From Maribacter sp. MMG018 (lineage in GTDB: Bacteria; Bacteroidota; Bacteroidia; Flavobacteriales; Flavobacteriaceae), in contig NZ_JAGJEC010000002.1 in the NCBI RefSeq assembly GCF_018100785.1, positions 310,001 through 374,000 on the forward strand: a stretch of DNA of 64,000 nucleotides. Direction: 5' to 3'. This document shows, in pieces, positions 31,821 through 40,756 of the stretch (positions within the stretch are counted from its first letter, which is position 1; every line of letters starts with the position of its first letter). The notes under the pieces were generated by a model that was given only the letters and a program-made list of their open reading frames with translations, did not search any database and was not told the origin of the DNA. The position numbers and the translations under genes are program-made.

Positions 31821-32801
31821 ATGAAAACAATGAATTGTAGAAAAAAAGGAAAAATGATCAGGACTCTCCGTTTTGTCCTGGTCCTTTGCGGATTTGTGTT
31901 GTTGGGCGAGGTTGTGCATGCCCAGATTTCAAAACCCTATGATCACAGATATGACCCGCCATGGGATAATGTGGTACAGGAAGGGACGCCATTTACGATC
32001 TACGGTATTGATAATGCCCCCGATTTTCATGGGGATATCAATAATCCCGATTTGGTGGTCTTTTTTGCGGGAAACCAATACATGGCAGTTCCCGAACTAC
32101 TGGAAGCCTTTAAAACCGAATATCCCCAGTACAAAAGAATATTTGCAGAGACCATTCCACCGGGTATAGAAGAACGTCAAGTGAAGTCTGGTATTTTGGT
32201 AGTAGGCAATATGCGTATTCAACTAAAGCCCGATGTGATAACGGCGGGTAAGGGAAGTATTGAAAAAAACGAGGCACTTGGCTGGTTTTCACGAACCAAG
32301 GCCTATGCCAAAAACCGCTTGGCCATTATGGTAGGAAAAGGCAACCCGAAGAACATTAAAAGCTTACAGGATTTAGGAAGGTCCGATATGAAAGTTAGCA
32401 TGCCTAATCCCGAATGGGAAGGAATTGGAAGGCGCATCACCAAAGCTTATGAAAATGTGGGGGGCGAAGCCTTGAAAACCAAGATTATGAAAGAGAAAGT
32501 AGGTGACGGTACTACCTATCTTACTACGATTCACCACCGTCAGACCCCTATGTCAATAATGTACAAAGAATCGGATGCCGGACCAGTGTGGTACAGTGAG
32601 GCGTTTTATCATTCTCAACTAACGGACCATCCCTTGAAAATGGTCACCATACCGAACAATGTCAATGTTGGGGCCACCTATGTAGCGGGGCAAATGAAAA
32701 ATGCCGAGCATCCGGAAGCGGCAAAGGCCTTTATAGAATTTCTTACTTCCGATAAGGGGCAGGCGATTTATAAAAAATATGGATTCATCACTGTAAGATG
32801 A
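31821..32801 (+). CDS. Orphan periplasmic solute-binding protein (ModA/PBP2-like)
   Basis: 326 residues with a signal peptide ending at about residue 36 (LLGEVVHAQ). The mature part is a type 2 periplasmic binding protein: LVVFFAGNQYMAVPELLEAF, GNMRIQLKPDVITAGKGS, LGRSDMKVSMPNPEWEGIG and the end AFIEFLTSDKGQAIYKKYGF. It resembles molybdate- or sulfate-type binders in outline. No ABC permease or ATPase is adjacent, so it may deliver its ligand to the DsrE- and TsdA-like proteins or act as a sensor. Its stop overlaps an upstream in-frame ATG of the DsrE-like gene. Confidence 0.75.
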   Translation: MKTMNCRKKGKMIRTLRFVLVLCGFVLLGEVVHAQISKPYDHRYDPPWDNVVQEGTPFTIYGIDNAPDFHGDINNPDLVVFFAGNQYMAVPELLEAFKTEYPQYKRIFAETIPPGIEERQVKSGILVVGNMRIQLKPDVITAGKGSIEKNEALGWFSRTKAYAKNRLAIMVGKGNPKNIKSLQDLGRSDMKVSMPNPEWEGIGRRITKAYENVGGEALKTKIMKEKVGDGTTYLTTIHHRQTPMSIMYKESDAGPVWYSEAFYHSQLTDHPLKMVTIPNNVNVGATYVAGQMKNAEHPEAAKAFIEFLTSDKGQAIYKKYGFITVR

Positions 32802-32827
32802 TAGAGAACAATATTAAAGAAAAAACA

Positions 32828-33367
32828 ATGCAAAAGATCAAAGCGATTATCTATATATGCTTGCTTTCAATCGTTGGCAATAAAGCAATAGCACAAGAAT
32901 GGACAAACCCCGTGATCAAGGATTACGGGAAAATCAAATATTATAAGGATGCGGTCATGAAGCCCGAAAGGCATATGGACTATAAAATTGTGTTCAATAT
33001 TACCACGGACAAGGAAATAGACGGGGTAAACGCCGGCTTATGGAAGATGGCGCGAACTATCAACCTTCTAAGGGCCGGAGGGGTTAAGGAGAAGAACATC
33101 CATTTGGTAGGGGTCATACACGGTGGGGCCACACCAACGGTTCTTACCAACGAGGCCTATCAAAAAAGCAAGGGAAGACCTAACCCCAATCTCGATATTC
33201 TAAAGGTACTCATGGAGCACGGAGTGCAGCTTCATGTTTGCGGACAAGCGTTGGCCAAGGCCAATATCGATCCGAATACCGAGATAAACAAATACATCAC
33301 TTTTAGTCTTTCTGCACTCATAGATATCCCCACTTTTCAGCTTAAGGGCTATGCTCTGATGCCCTAA
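32828..33367 (+). CDS. Exported DsrE-family protein (copy 2)
   Basis: 179 residues from the ATG at 32828, which begins the signal peptide (MQKIKAIIYICLLSIVGNKAIAQ). An in-frame ATG at 32798, overlapping the previous stop, would add ten polar residues. The body parallels copy 1 (EWTNPVIKDYGKIK, HLVGVIHGGATPTVL, VQLHVCGQALAKANI) and ends with the same LKGYALMP. The cysteine in HVCGQA is the DsrE sulfur-carrier position. It lies between the solute-binding protein and the TsdA-like cytochrome in one operon. Confidence 0.76.
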   Translation: MQKIKAIIYICLLSIVGNKAIAQEWTNPVIKDYGKIKYYKDAVMKPERHMDYKIVFNITTDKEIDGVNAGLWKMARTINLLRAGGVKEKNIHLVGVIHGGATPTVLTNEAYQKSKGRPNPNLDILKVLMEHGVQLHVCGQALAKANIDPNTEINKYITFSLSALIDIPTFQLKGYALMP

Positions 33368-33435
33368 CTATAGGTGGCGCTGTTGTTTCCATGACAGGGA
33401 GGTGTAATAGATTATAAACGTGAAATTTTAATCAA

Positions 33436-34476
33436 GTGGAAAATTTTAGAAATCAGATAAGAAGGTTGGTATATGGTGTGCTTGCACTTTCTTCGGCCAT
33501 ACTTTTGGTGATCGTGGGGCTAATTGTATATGTGAGCCATCCAGAGGCTTTTAACTCTAAAGAGTTGGTCGTCGAAACAGCATCGGAATGGAGGCCCAAG
33601 GATCCGGCTCGAGAAATGGCAATGGCAAATATGCCCGATGATGTAAAGTACGGCTACGATCTGTTGACCGAGACTCCCAAGTTCCTCGGGCCCAAAGTGG
33701 CCGATTCCAAAATGCGGTATACCGGTAATGATCTGGCCTGTAAAAACTGTCATTTAAAAACGGGAACACAAGCAGGAGCTGCTTCCTGGATCGGGGTTAC
33801 CCAACGCTTTCCTTCATTTCGGGGACGCTCCAATAGCATTGGTACTATTGAGGATCGAATCAATGGGTGTTTTGAGCGAAGCATGAACGGTAAAAAGTTG
33901 CCGGTGGATTCCCAGGAAATGCAGGCCATGAAGGCCTACATGGAATGGCTGGGCGAGGATATGCCCGAAGAACGGATGAAAGAGTACAAGGGCTTTGTAT
34001 CCTTGAAAATACCCACCAAGGCCGTGGACCTGGAACAGGGTAAGGCCATCTATACCAAGGAATGTGCCCTTTGCCATGGTGCGAACGGACAAGGGGTAAA
34101 GTTCCCTGACGGCACTATGGGGTATCAATATCCTCCTTTATGGGGGCAAGATAGTTATAACGATGGGGCAGGGATGCACAGGGTACTTACGGCCGCACAA
34201 TTTATTAAGGCCAATATGCCTTTTGGCCAAGCTACCAAAGACAGGCCTAAATTGACGGATGAGGAGGCTTACCACGTTGCGGGATATATCAATAGTTTTA
34301 TACGTCCTGAAAAAGGGAATAAAACCAAGGATTTTCCTGACCGAAAGTTAAAGCCCGTTTCCACTCCTTATGGTCCTTGGGACGATAATTTCTCGGCAGA
34401 ACAACATAAGTTCGGGCCTTTTCCTCCTATAATTGCCTACTATAAGGACAAATACAACATTCAAAAGACAAAATAA
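33436..34476 (+). CDS. TsdA-like dihaem c-type cytochrome, copy 2
   Basis: 346 residues, starting at GTG 33436, the first start that includes the N-terminal helix (about 11-33). Haem sites are C102-x2-C105-H106 and C210-x2-C213-H214. RINGCFERSMNGK with C145 gives the TsdA cysteine ligand, and KANMPFGQ the methionine of haem 2. It is closely similar to copy 1 throughout, including the tail KPVSTPYGPW. Unlike copy 1 it has no adjacent outer-membrane barrel gene. Expected role is periplasmic oxidation or reduction of thiosulfate/tetrathionate. It ends at a strong terminator. Confidence 0.82.
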   Translation: MENFRNQIRRLVYGVLALSSAILLVIVGLIVYVSHPEAFNSKELVVETASEWRPKDPAREMAMANMPDDVKYGYDLLTETPKFLGPKVADSKMRYTGNDLACKNCHLKTGTQAGAASWIGVTQRFPSFRGRSNSIGTIEDRINGCFERSMNGKKLPVDSQEMQAMKAYMEWLGEDMPEERMKEYKGFVSLKIPTKAVDLEQGKAIYTKECALCHGANGQGVKFPDGTMGYQYPPLWGQDSYNDGAGMHRVLTAAQFIKANMPFGQATKDRPKLTDEEAYHVAGYINSFIRPEKGNKTKDFPDRKLKPVSTPYGPWDDNFSAEQHKFGPFPPIIAYYKDKYNIQKTK

Positions 34477-34527
34477 GGGCAAAAGTGAAGGTCGCATAAT
34501 AAGATTACATGTCTTTATTTTGGGTGT

Positions 34528-34563
34528 AAAAAAGGGAAAAAGCAAGGCTTTTTCCCTTTTTTG
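34528..34563 (+). terminator. Terminator of the second sulfur operon
   Basis: AAAAAAGGGAAAAAGC (34528-34543) pairs with GCTTTTTCCCTTTTT (34547-34561) around a 3-base loop, ending in a T-run. Confidence 0.85.
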
Positions 34564-34656
34564 TATAGAAAAGATTCAATTTTAGACAGGGGTTATACCA
34601 TAAGTTTTATACTTACCAAGCCCTGATCTTACAGGTCCATTTTATCAATAAGAACT

Positions 34657-35139
34657 TTATTTACTGGTTTTTAATATATTGTTAATCAGCTTGTTCCATT
34701 TTTTAATGGATTCTAGTTCTCCATTTATTTGATAATTTACATCTACGTTGTAAAACTCTAACACAGTGTTAGGCTGGTTATCGTCAATAGGGCTAAAATT
34801 CAAATTTAATCGTTCGATTATTTTTCCATTTTTTGAAGTAGACTTGCCTATATTGGCTATTTTACAACTTTTAATCTTCGATAGGTCTACAAATTGCTGC
34901 TTACCAAGATCCTTTTTCTTAAAAACAAAGAAAACAAAGTTCTTCGCTTTGTCTATACCAATGGCATAGAATCCGCAAATATCATATTCGGTTATTTCGC
35001 AATTCTGTTGTTTTGCTAAGTCTTTTAGCGAAACCAATAATTGTTTTTCTTTTTTCTTTTTACCTCTAATTGTTAGTACAAAAGGTATTGCGCATATTAC
35101 AATGCATATTAGACCTATAACGGTCGTTCCTAAATCCAT
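34657..35139 (-). CDS. Hypothetical protein with one N-terminal membrane helix
   Basis: 160 residues. A single helix (about 7-25) is followed by a basic stretch KKKKEK, then a soluble domain of about 125 residues with alternating strands (NFVFFVFKKKDLG, VDLSKIKSCKIANIG, LNLNFSPIDD). No known motif is recognised. It could be a membrane-associated PH-like domain by its strand-rich pattern, but this is a guess. Codon use is like its neighbours. It is probably a single gene. Confidence 0.6.
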   Translation of the reverse strand: MDLGTTVIGLICIVICAIPFVLTIRGKKKKEKQLLVSLKDLAKQQNCEITEYDICGFYAIGIDKAKNFVFFVFKKKDLGKQQFVDLSKIKSCKIANIGKSTSKNGKIIERLNLNFSPIDDNQPNTVLEFYNVDVNYQINGELESIKKWNKLINNILKTSK

Positions 35140-35253
35140 TTTTATAATATTTTAATTTTTGGGTATGCTGAATTTGTATGAGGTGGTTTTATCCCCATAT
35201 TTATTTGTAAGTTGAAGACACTACGTAAATCGGTAGTTCTTAAGAGGAGAGGA

Positions 35254-35625
35254 TTACCAAAAATTATGGAAAGGAAAAATAAGATCAGACTTTCTATGTC
35301 GGATCAAGAGTGTTTTAAAGTGACTCTTGTATTGTTTGAATAAGGCACTAAAAAGTACTTCACCATAGGTGGAAATTATCCAAAAACCTTTATATGATAG
35401 GTTATAATCGGGCGAAGGGTATTCCGTAAGACCAGAAAACAGGACTTCTGATTGTTCTGTATGGGGGGTAAGAACCTTAAATGTAGTCAGGTATTCTTTT
35501 TGTCCGTTTTTATGGGAAACTACCTGTTCGTTATAGTCCGATAGTATGTTTATGGAAGTATAGATACCAAAACAGTAGACTGTAAAAAGTAAGAGGGCCT
35601 TTAATATTTGATATGGACTTTTCAT
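35254..35625 (-). CDS. Hypothetical protein with one membrane helix
   Basis: 123 residues. A hydrophobic segment (about 8-28, ILKALLLFTVYCFGIYTSI) could be a signal anchor. The rest is polar, with a second moderately hydrophobic stretch near 80-95. No family is recognised. The ATG at 35625 lies 1 base from the stop of the antiporter gene, so it is likely the second gene of that operon. Confidence 0.5.
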   Translation of the reverse strand: MKSPYQILKALLLFTVYCFGIYTSINILSDYNEQVVSHKNGQKEYLTTFKVLTPHTEQSEVLFSGLTEYPSPDYNLSYKGFWIISTYGEVLFSALFKQYKSHFKTLLIRHRKSDLIFPFHNFW

Positions 35626-35626
35626 A

Positions 35627-37099
35627 TTATACTACGCTACTTTTAGCAAGCACTTCGTTTACTTCATTTAAACTGTCCTCATTATCCAATAAAACTACCA
35701 ATATGTCATTGGCTTCAATGACCGTAGATCCCCCGGGTCTGACAAATTTTGTATCACGCTTGATCATAACAATAAATGCAGATTGCGGAAAATGTAAATC
35801 TATGATTCGTTTACCAACTGCAAAACTATCGGGGGCAACTGATATTTCTTCCATTTCCGATTTTGGCAAATTAAGAATATACCTATCACTTCCGGTAATA
35901 GGTTTCACTTCTTCAGGTAAGGCAACATTGAGCCATTTGGAAAAAATGGATAAAGTAGTGCCTTGTATCAATACAGAAGTAACGGAAATAAAGAATACGA
36001 TGTTGAAAATAATATGGGCTTTATCGATTCCGGCCAATAGGGGGTAGGTAGCAAAAACAATTGGAACCGCCCCACGCAGGCCTACCCACGATATATATAC
36101 CCTACGCCTAAGTTTCATTTTAAAAAACATCAGACTTAGAAAGACACCAACGGGGCGGGCAACGATTATTAGAAATAATGAAATTAAAAGGCCAATACCC
36201 ATATAAGGTATGATCTGCGAAGGAAAAACCAGTAGCCCCAATGTTAAAAACAGTACGATCTGCATCAACCAAGCCATTCCATCAAACATTTTAAGGATGG
36301 TAGATTTGTGTATAAGATCTTGGTTGCCCAGATAAACAGCACATATATAAATAGCCAAAAATCCATTTCCTCCAACAAAGTCGGTCGCTGAGAACGTAAT
36401 GAACATTAGGGCAATTACTAAAACTGGGTAAAGGCCCTCAAACCCTAGTTTAATATTGTTTATGGTAATCTTGCTCAGTTTTCCAAAAGCGAAACCTGCC
36501 ACGCCACCCAATATCATCTGTTTAAAAAACATAGGAATGATAGATGCAATACTTTGATCTTGATGAATTACCAAGGTCAAAAAAGCCAGGGTTAAGACAT
36601 AGGCCATAGGATCGTTACTTCCACTTTCTAGTTCTAGTGTTGGTCTAAGATTGTTTTTTAAGGCTAAATTTTTTGATCGTAATATAGAAAATACGGCGGC
36701 TGCATCTGTAGATGAAACTATAGAACCCAACAACATGCTCTCATAAATGGTGAAATCGGTAACAAACCATACGAAGGTTCCAAGTGAAAGAGCGGTTAGC
36801 AGAACGCCAAGGGTAGATAAGACCAGTCCTTCTTTAAGAATGGGTTTTACCGAGTTCCAATTGGTGTCCAAACCACCGGAAAACAATATAAAATTAAGAG
36901 AAACGATACCAATGAACTGGGCCAGTTTAGGGTCGTTAAAGAGAATACCTCCAATACCATCGGAGCCAGCCAGCATTCCAATCGCCAAGAACAGAATTAA
37001 GGTCGGGACACCAAATTTATAGGAGGTCTTGCCTACAACGATGCTTATAAAAAGTAATAGGGAACCTACTAGTAGAATATTTTCAATGGTTAAATCCAA
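35627..37099 (-). CDS. K+/H+ or Na+/H+ antiporter of the CPA1/NhaP2 (CvrA) type
   Basis: 490 residues. Residues 1-395 form a 12-13-helix cation:proton antiporter domain, with SGGLDTNWNSV, GSIVSSTDAAAVFSIL (the ion-binding TDA motif), LELESGSNDPMAYVL and WVGLRGAVPIVFATY. Residues about 400-490 are a TrkA-C/RCK-C regulatory domain (ISVAPDSFAVGKRIIDL, VIEANDILVVLLDNED). This layout matches the YcvrA/NhaP2 group, which trades cytoplasmic K+ or Na+ for protons. It is followed by a small membrane protein gene 1 base away. Confidence 0.85.
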   Translation of the reverse strand: MDLTIENILLVGSLLLFISIVVGKTSYKFGVPTLILFLAIGMLAGSDGIGGILFNDPKLAQFIGIVSLNFILFSGGLDTNWNSVKPILKEGLVLSTLGVLLTALSLGTFVWFVTDFTIYESMLLGSIVSSTDAAAVFSILRSKNLALKNNLRPTLELESGSNDPMAYVLTLAFLTLVIHQDQSIASIIPMFFKQMILGGVAGFAFGKLSKITINNIKLGFEGLYPVLVIALMFITFSATDFVGGNGFLAIYICAVYLGNQDLIHKSTILKMFDGMAWLMQIVLFLTLGLLVFPSQIIPYMGIGLLISLFLIIVARPVGVFLSLMFFKMKLRRRVYISWVGLRGAVPIVFATYPLLAGIDKAHIIFNIVFFISVTSVLIQGTTLSIFSKWLNVALPEEVKPITGSDRYILNLPKSEMEEISVAPDSFAVGKRIIDLHFPQSAFIVMIKRDTKFVRPGGSTVIEANDILVVLLDNEDSLNEVNEVLAKSSVV

Positions 37100-37697
37100 A
37101 TTGTTTTGTTCTCTTAAAAATTAGAAGTGACAAATTTAAGTGTTTTATCACTTTTAACAGATAAACTGATTGTTATTAGTTTTATAAAAAGCGGTAAAAA
37201 TAAAGTAGTTAGGTCCCTATTTATTACTAGGGTAAATACTTCTTTTTTTGAATGTTCGCAAAATGATGGTAATTGTAATACATTTTACCGTGCCAAATAG
37301 GCACAAAAATGAATTGTTATTGCTTTTGTCCATGGATTATGAGAGGTTTTAAAAGTTAAAAACAGTTAATTTGTTGGGTGATGAACCGTATGCTTCAAGG
37401 TAATGGTGTAAGGAGTTTCGGGCTTATTTTGTGCTTGACGGGTAAGAGAGGACAAACATAATTATTGCAGGTTTCTTAGGTATAGCTCGATAATTTGAGT
37501 ACATTTGTAATCGATTCACGAAACAAAAGATTGTTTTGTGGGTAGGATTAAAATAGTAAAAATACCCTACTTTTTAGTAGCTCTTCGTTAAGCAATTTTC
37601 TTTAGACTTTACTTCAACGTTTCCATTTGACCAAAAAATCAAATATCATTTTTACCCTTTTTTCGAAGTAATTTTTGTTTAACTAATTTCTTTTCAC
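37100..37697. other. 598-base intergenic region between the antiporter and desaturase genes
   Basis: Holds the promoters of two divergent genes. TACATTTG (37500-37507) is an exact TAnnTTTG box on the + strand and implies a leader of about 185 bases for the desaturase. GGGTA and TACCC (37541-37566) can pair in that leader. No frame in the region looks coding and I see no other element. Confidence 0.4.
37500..37507 (+). promoter_or_regulatory. -7 box (TACATTTG) upstream of the desaturase
   Basis: Exact TAnnTTTG match about 190 bases before the inferred start codon at 37698, giving an unusually long untranslated leader for this organism. Confidence 0.4.
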
Positions 37698-38801
37698 ATT
37701 AAAACATTAAGATTCTCTAAATCAGTTGGTTCTGATTTTTCAAAGACATTGAAAGTTCGTGTATCCGAATATTTCAAGACCGCCCAAAAAAGCAGGTACG
37801 GTAATAAAGGTATGGTTGTAAAGACCATTTTTATGCTCCTGTTGTTTTTTACTCCGTTGGCATTTATCATTTTTTCGTCCATTACCAGCGTTCCTTTATT
37901 GTTCGGATTGTACATTCTTAGCGGTTTGGGCATGGCGGGTATCGGTATGGGTATCATGCACGATGCCATACACGGATCCTATTCAAAGAACAAGATCGTA
38001 AACAAGCTCATGGGCTATACCATTAATTTAATTGGGGCCAATGATAAGGTATGGCGACTGCAGCACAATGTGCTACACCACAGTTTTACCAATATCGATG
38101 AGCACGACGATGATATAAACGCCCCCTTTTTTCTACGGTTTTCGCCGCATGCAAAAAGAAACAAACTGCACCGGTACCAACATTGGTATGCGTGGTTCTT
38201 TTATGGACTGTCAACGATTTCATGGGTTACCTCCAAAGATTTTATCAGGTATAAAAGGTATTATAAATTGGGACTGATCAAGGATCGCAAAACCTATATA
38301 AAAGGCTTGTTGAAGATTGTGTCTTGGAAGGTCGTTTATTATTCTTACGCCTTGGTATTACCGATCGTTATGACCGCTTTTGCCCCTTGGATGGTAGTGC
38401 TGGCCTTTTTGGCAATGCACTTTGTGACCGGGTTGAGTATATCGTTGGTCTTTCAAACGGCCCATGTTTCTCCCGACGCAGCTTTTCCGCTGCCGGATGA
38501 AAACGGAAATTTAGATTCCGGTCGTTTGGCACATCAGTTGGAAACGACCTGTAATTTTGCACAAAAAAGTGTCGTCCTGTCATGGTTGATCGGAGGCCTT
38601 ACGCATCAGATAGAACATCATCTTTTTCCGAACATATCGCATGTTCACTATAGAAAAATAGCCCCGATCGTAAAACGAACGGCAGAGGAATTTGGTTTAC
38701 CGTACCACACCAACGGCTCTTTTATAACAGCGGTAATCAAACACTTTCAAATGCTTCGCGACTTGGGGCGAATGGATATGATACCCGTCGAAAACCATTA
38801 A
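37698..38801 (+). CDS. Membrane fatty acid (acyl-CoA/acyl-lipid) desaturase, likely ATT start
   Basis: 367 residues if translation starts at ATT 37698. The frame is open from 37683. The usual N-terminus of this flavobacterial family (M-K-T-L-R-F-S-K) is encoded exactly from the ATT, whereas the first conventional start is the TTG at 37749, which would remove 17 residues including that conserved block. The three histidine boxes of membrane desaturases are HDAIH, HNVLHHS and HQIEHHLF, binding two irons. About four helices are present. The enzyme inserts a double bond into membrane fatty acids, using oxygen. It is a single gene followed by a cold-shock gene. Confidence 0.75.
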   Translation: MKTLRFSKSVGSDFSKTLKVRVSEYFKTAQKSRYGNKGMVVKTIFMLLLFFTPLAFIIFSSITSVPLLFGLYILSGLGMAGIGMGIMHDAIHGSYSKNKIVNKLMGYTINLIGANDKVWRLQHNVLHHSFTNIDEHDDDINAPFFLRFSPHAKRNKLHRYQHWYAWFFYGLSTISWVTSKDFIRYKRYYKLGLIKDRKTYIKGLLKIVSWKVVYYSYALVLPIVMTAFAPWMVVLAFLAMHFVTGLSISLVFQTAHVSPDAAFPLPDENGNLDSGRLAHQLETTCNFAQKSVVLSWLIGGLTHQIEHHLFPNISHVHYRKIAPIVKRTAEEFGLPYHTNGSFITAVIKHFQMLRDLGRMDMIPVENH

Positions 38802-38928
38802 AATAGTATAAAAACGGATAGCTATATCCAACGGAATAAGTAGGCCCTATTGGGCATATGACCCAAGACACGCCTGCACATTCACCAACAAATAGCACAT
38901 AAATTTTAAAAATTAATACATTACAATT

Positions 38929-39120
38929 ATGCAAGAAGGAACAGTAAAGTTTTTCAACAACGACAAAGGCTTCGGATTTATAACACCGACCAATTCAGAT
39001 CAAGATGTTTTCGTACACGCAACAGGTCTTATCGATGAGATCGAGGAAAACGATCAAGTACGTTATGAAACGCAACAAGGCCAAAGAGGGCTTAACGCCG
39101 TTAACGTAGAGCTGGTTTAG
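38929..39120 (+). CDS. Cold-shock-domain protein (CspA family)
   Basis: 63 residues, the full length of a single cold-shock domain. RNP1 is GFGFITP and RNP2 is VFVHATG, the aromatic nucleic-acid-binding surface. It binds single-stranded RNA and acts as RNA chaperone. A 127-base leader precedes it, as is usual for csp mRNAs, and a strong terminator follows. Its position after a desaturase gene is consistent with a cold-response neighbourhood, though transcripts look separate. Confidence 0.92.
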   Translation: MQEGTVKFFNNDKGFGFITPTNSDQDVFVHATGLIDEIEENDQVRYETQQGQRGLNAVNVELV

Positions 39121-39137
39121 GCTCGGTAAACTTAAAG

Positions 39138-39167
39138 GAAAAGAGCGGCTTATGGCCGCTCTTTTTG
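39138..39167 (+). terminator. Terminator of the cold-shock gene
   Basis: AGAGCGGC (39142-39149) pairs with GCCGCTCT (39155-39162) with loop TTATG/TATG, followed by TTTTTG. Confidence 0.85.
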
Positions 39168-39271
39168 TTTTCAAGGGTGTTCGTTTTGGGCAAGACTTCG
39201 ATCTGGATGATATGTCTTTCGTAAATGGGAAGGAAATATCTATACTCTTTAAGCGCTGCCAAGCCATGGCC

Positions 39272-40756
39272 TTATAACATGGCTTTCATATGTTTTTTGA
39301 CATCGGGGTCCCCGTATATTTTTGCTATCATACGTACATATGATTTGGCAAAACGTTCATTATTGGCCAAGTCGCCAAAAAGGGATTTTTGTTTTACGAA
39401 GGCCAATGGATCTGTATCGGTTTGCTTCGCTGCTTCGTGAAGCTCCTCTTGCATGGCATCGATAATTTCAAGGGGCTGCCCATTCTTATCGGTCTGTTTA
39501 TCGCTGTAATAACACCAGGCGGCAATGATCAGGCTTATAAAATCGATACTTCTTTCTGCCGTTAAATTCTCTTGCAGGGTCTCAAACAAGAATTTGGGCA
39601 ATTTGGCAGAGCTCTCAGAGCAGATACGGCTTACACTGTCCTTGATATTGGGGTTGGCAAAACGTGCCTGCAGACTATCCTTGTAGTCATTAAGGTCGAT
39701 GCCCTTTACCTCGTCTAGGGTAGGGGTGGCCTCACGATCCATAAAGGTTCTTAAATAGGTTACGAAGGTCGGGTCCTCCATACAGGCATTAATAGTTGGA
39801 TATCCGTGTATGGCCCCTAAAATACCCAATACCGAATGGCCTGCGTTCAACAAGCGAAGCTTCATTTTTTCATAGGGCTTTACATCGGGAACAAATTGTA
39901 CGCCTACCTTCTCGAATTCGGGCCGGCCGTTCGAAAAATTATCCTCTACCACCCATTGTATAAAGGGTTCGCAGGTTACGGGCCATTCGTCTTTAATACC
40001 GTAGGTTTCTTCCAAGTAGGCTATATCCGCACCCGTGGTTACGGGGGTTATGCGGTCTACCATACTATTGGGAAAACAAACTTCTTGTTCGATCCATTCG
40101 GCCAAGTCGGCGTCTTGTCGTTTGGCGAAGGCAAGCAACATGGTACGGGCCACATCGCCATTGTGCTGAATATTATCACAAGACATTAGGGTGAATGCCG
40201 GTAGGTTCTCTTTACGGCGTTTTTTTAGGGAGGCCGTTAGAAATCCGTAAACGGTCTTAGGAGCATCGGGATGCTCTAGGTCGTGTTGGATATCTTGGTT
40301 TTCAAAGTCGAATTCCCCCGTTGATGGATTAAAGTTATACCCTCCTTCGGTAATGGTGAGCGAAACAATCTTGGTGGCTGGGTCCGCCATGCGGTCTATA
40401 ACCTGTTCGGCATCGTCGACCCCGAGTAAAAAATCGCATATAGAACCGATGACCCTTGGTTCTACCTTACCATCGGGATGCTTTACGATCAAGGTGTAAA
40501 GTCCGTTTTGTTTGGTAAGGACATCGTGTATTTTTCGGTCGCCCTCGCGCAGGCCAATGCCACAGATTCCCCACTCAAGGGTATTGTATTTTTCTTGCAG
40601 GGCGTCGGTATAAAAGGCTTGGTGCGAACGGTGAAAACCGCCTACGCCAATATGTACCATACCCGGTACAAGGTCGTTTCTGTTATAGGAAGGACAAGGA
40701 ATGCGCCCTGCCAATTCAGGTAAATTCTTTTGATTGAGTGTTATCGATTCTTTCAT
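39272..40756 (-). CDS. Mannitol dehydrogenase family polyol/uronate oxidoreductase
   Basis: 494 residues, the length of long-chain mannitol 2-dehydrogenase or fructuronate reductase. The NAD site is VHIGVGGFHRSHQAFY and the C-terminal domain holds the catalytic lysine block KMKLRLLNAGHSVLG. It interconverts D-mannitol and fructose or a related polyol/keto-sugar pair. Mannitol is abundant in brown algae, which fits a marine flavobacterium. Its ATG overlaps the stop of the NCS1 permease by one base, so the permease probably imports its substrate or the pair forms a catabolic unit. Family members with other polyol specificity cannot be ruled out. Confidence 0.82.
   Translation of the reverse strand: MKESITLNQKNLPELAGRIPCPSYNRNDLVPGMVHIGVGGFHRSHQAFYTDALQEKYNTLEWGICGIGLREGDRKIHDVLTKQNGLYTLIVKHPDGKVEPRVIGSICDFLLGVDDAEQVIDRMADPATKIVSLTITEGGYNFNPSTGEFDFENQDIQHDLEHPDAPKTVYGFLTASLKKRRKENLPAFTLMSCDNIQHNGDVARTMLLAFAKRQDADLAEWIEQEVCFPNSMVDRITPVTTGADIAYLEETYGIKDEWPVTCEPFIQWVVEDNFSNGRPEFEKVGVQFVPDVKPYEKMKLRLLNAGHSVLGILGAIHGYPTINACMEDPTFVTYLRTFMDREATPTLDEVKGIDLNDYKDSLQARFANPNIKDSVSRICSESSAKLPKFLFETLQENLTAERSIDFISLIIAAWCYYSDKQTDKNGQPLEIIDAMQEELHEAAKQTDTDPLAFVKQKSLFGDLANNERFAKSYVRMIAKIYGDPDVKKHMKAML

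Noticed and set aside
35613-36047. 144-codon + strand frame antisense to the antiporter
   Set aside because: Antisense shadow of the TrkA-C region; no family resemblance.
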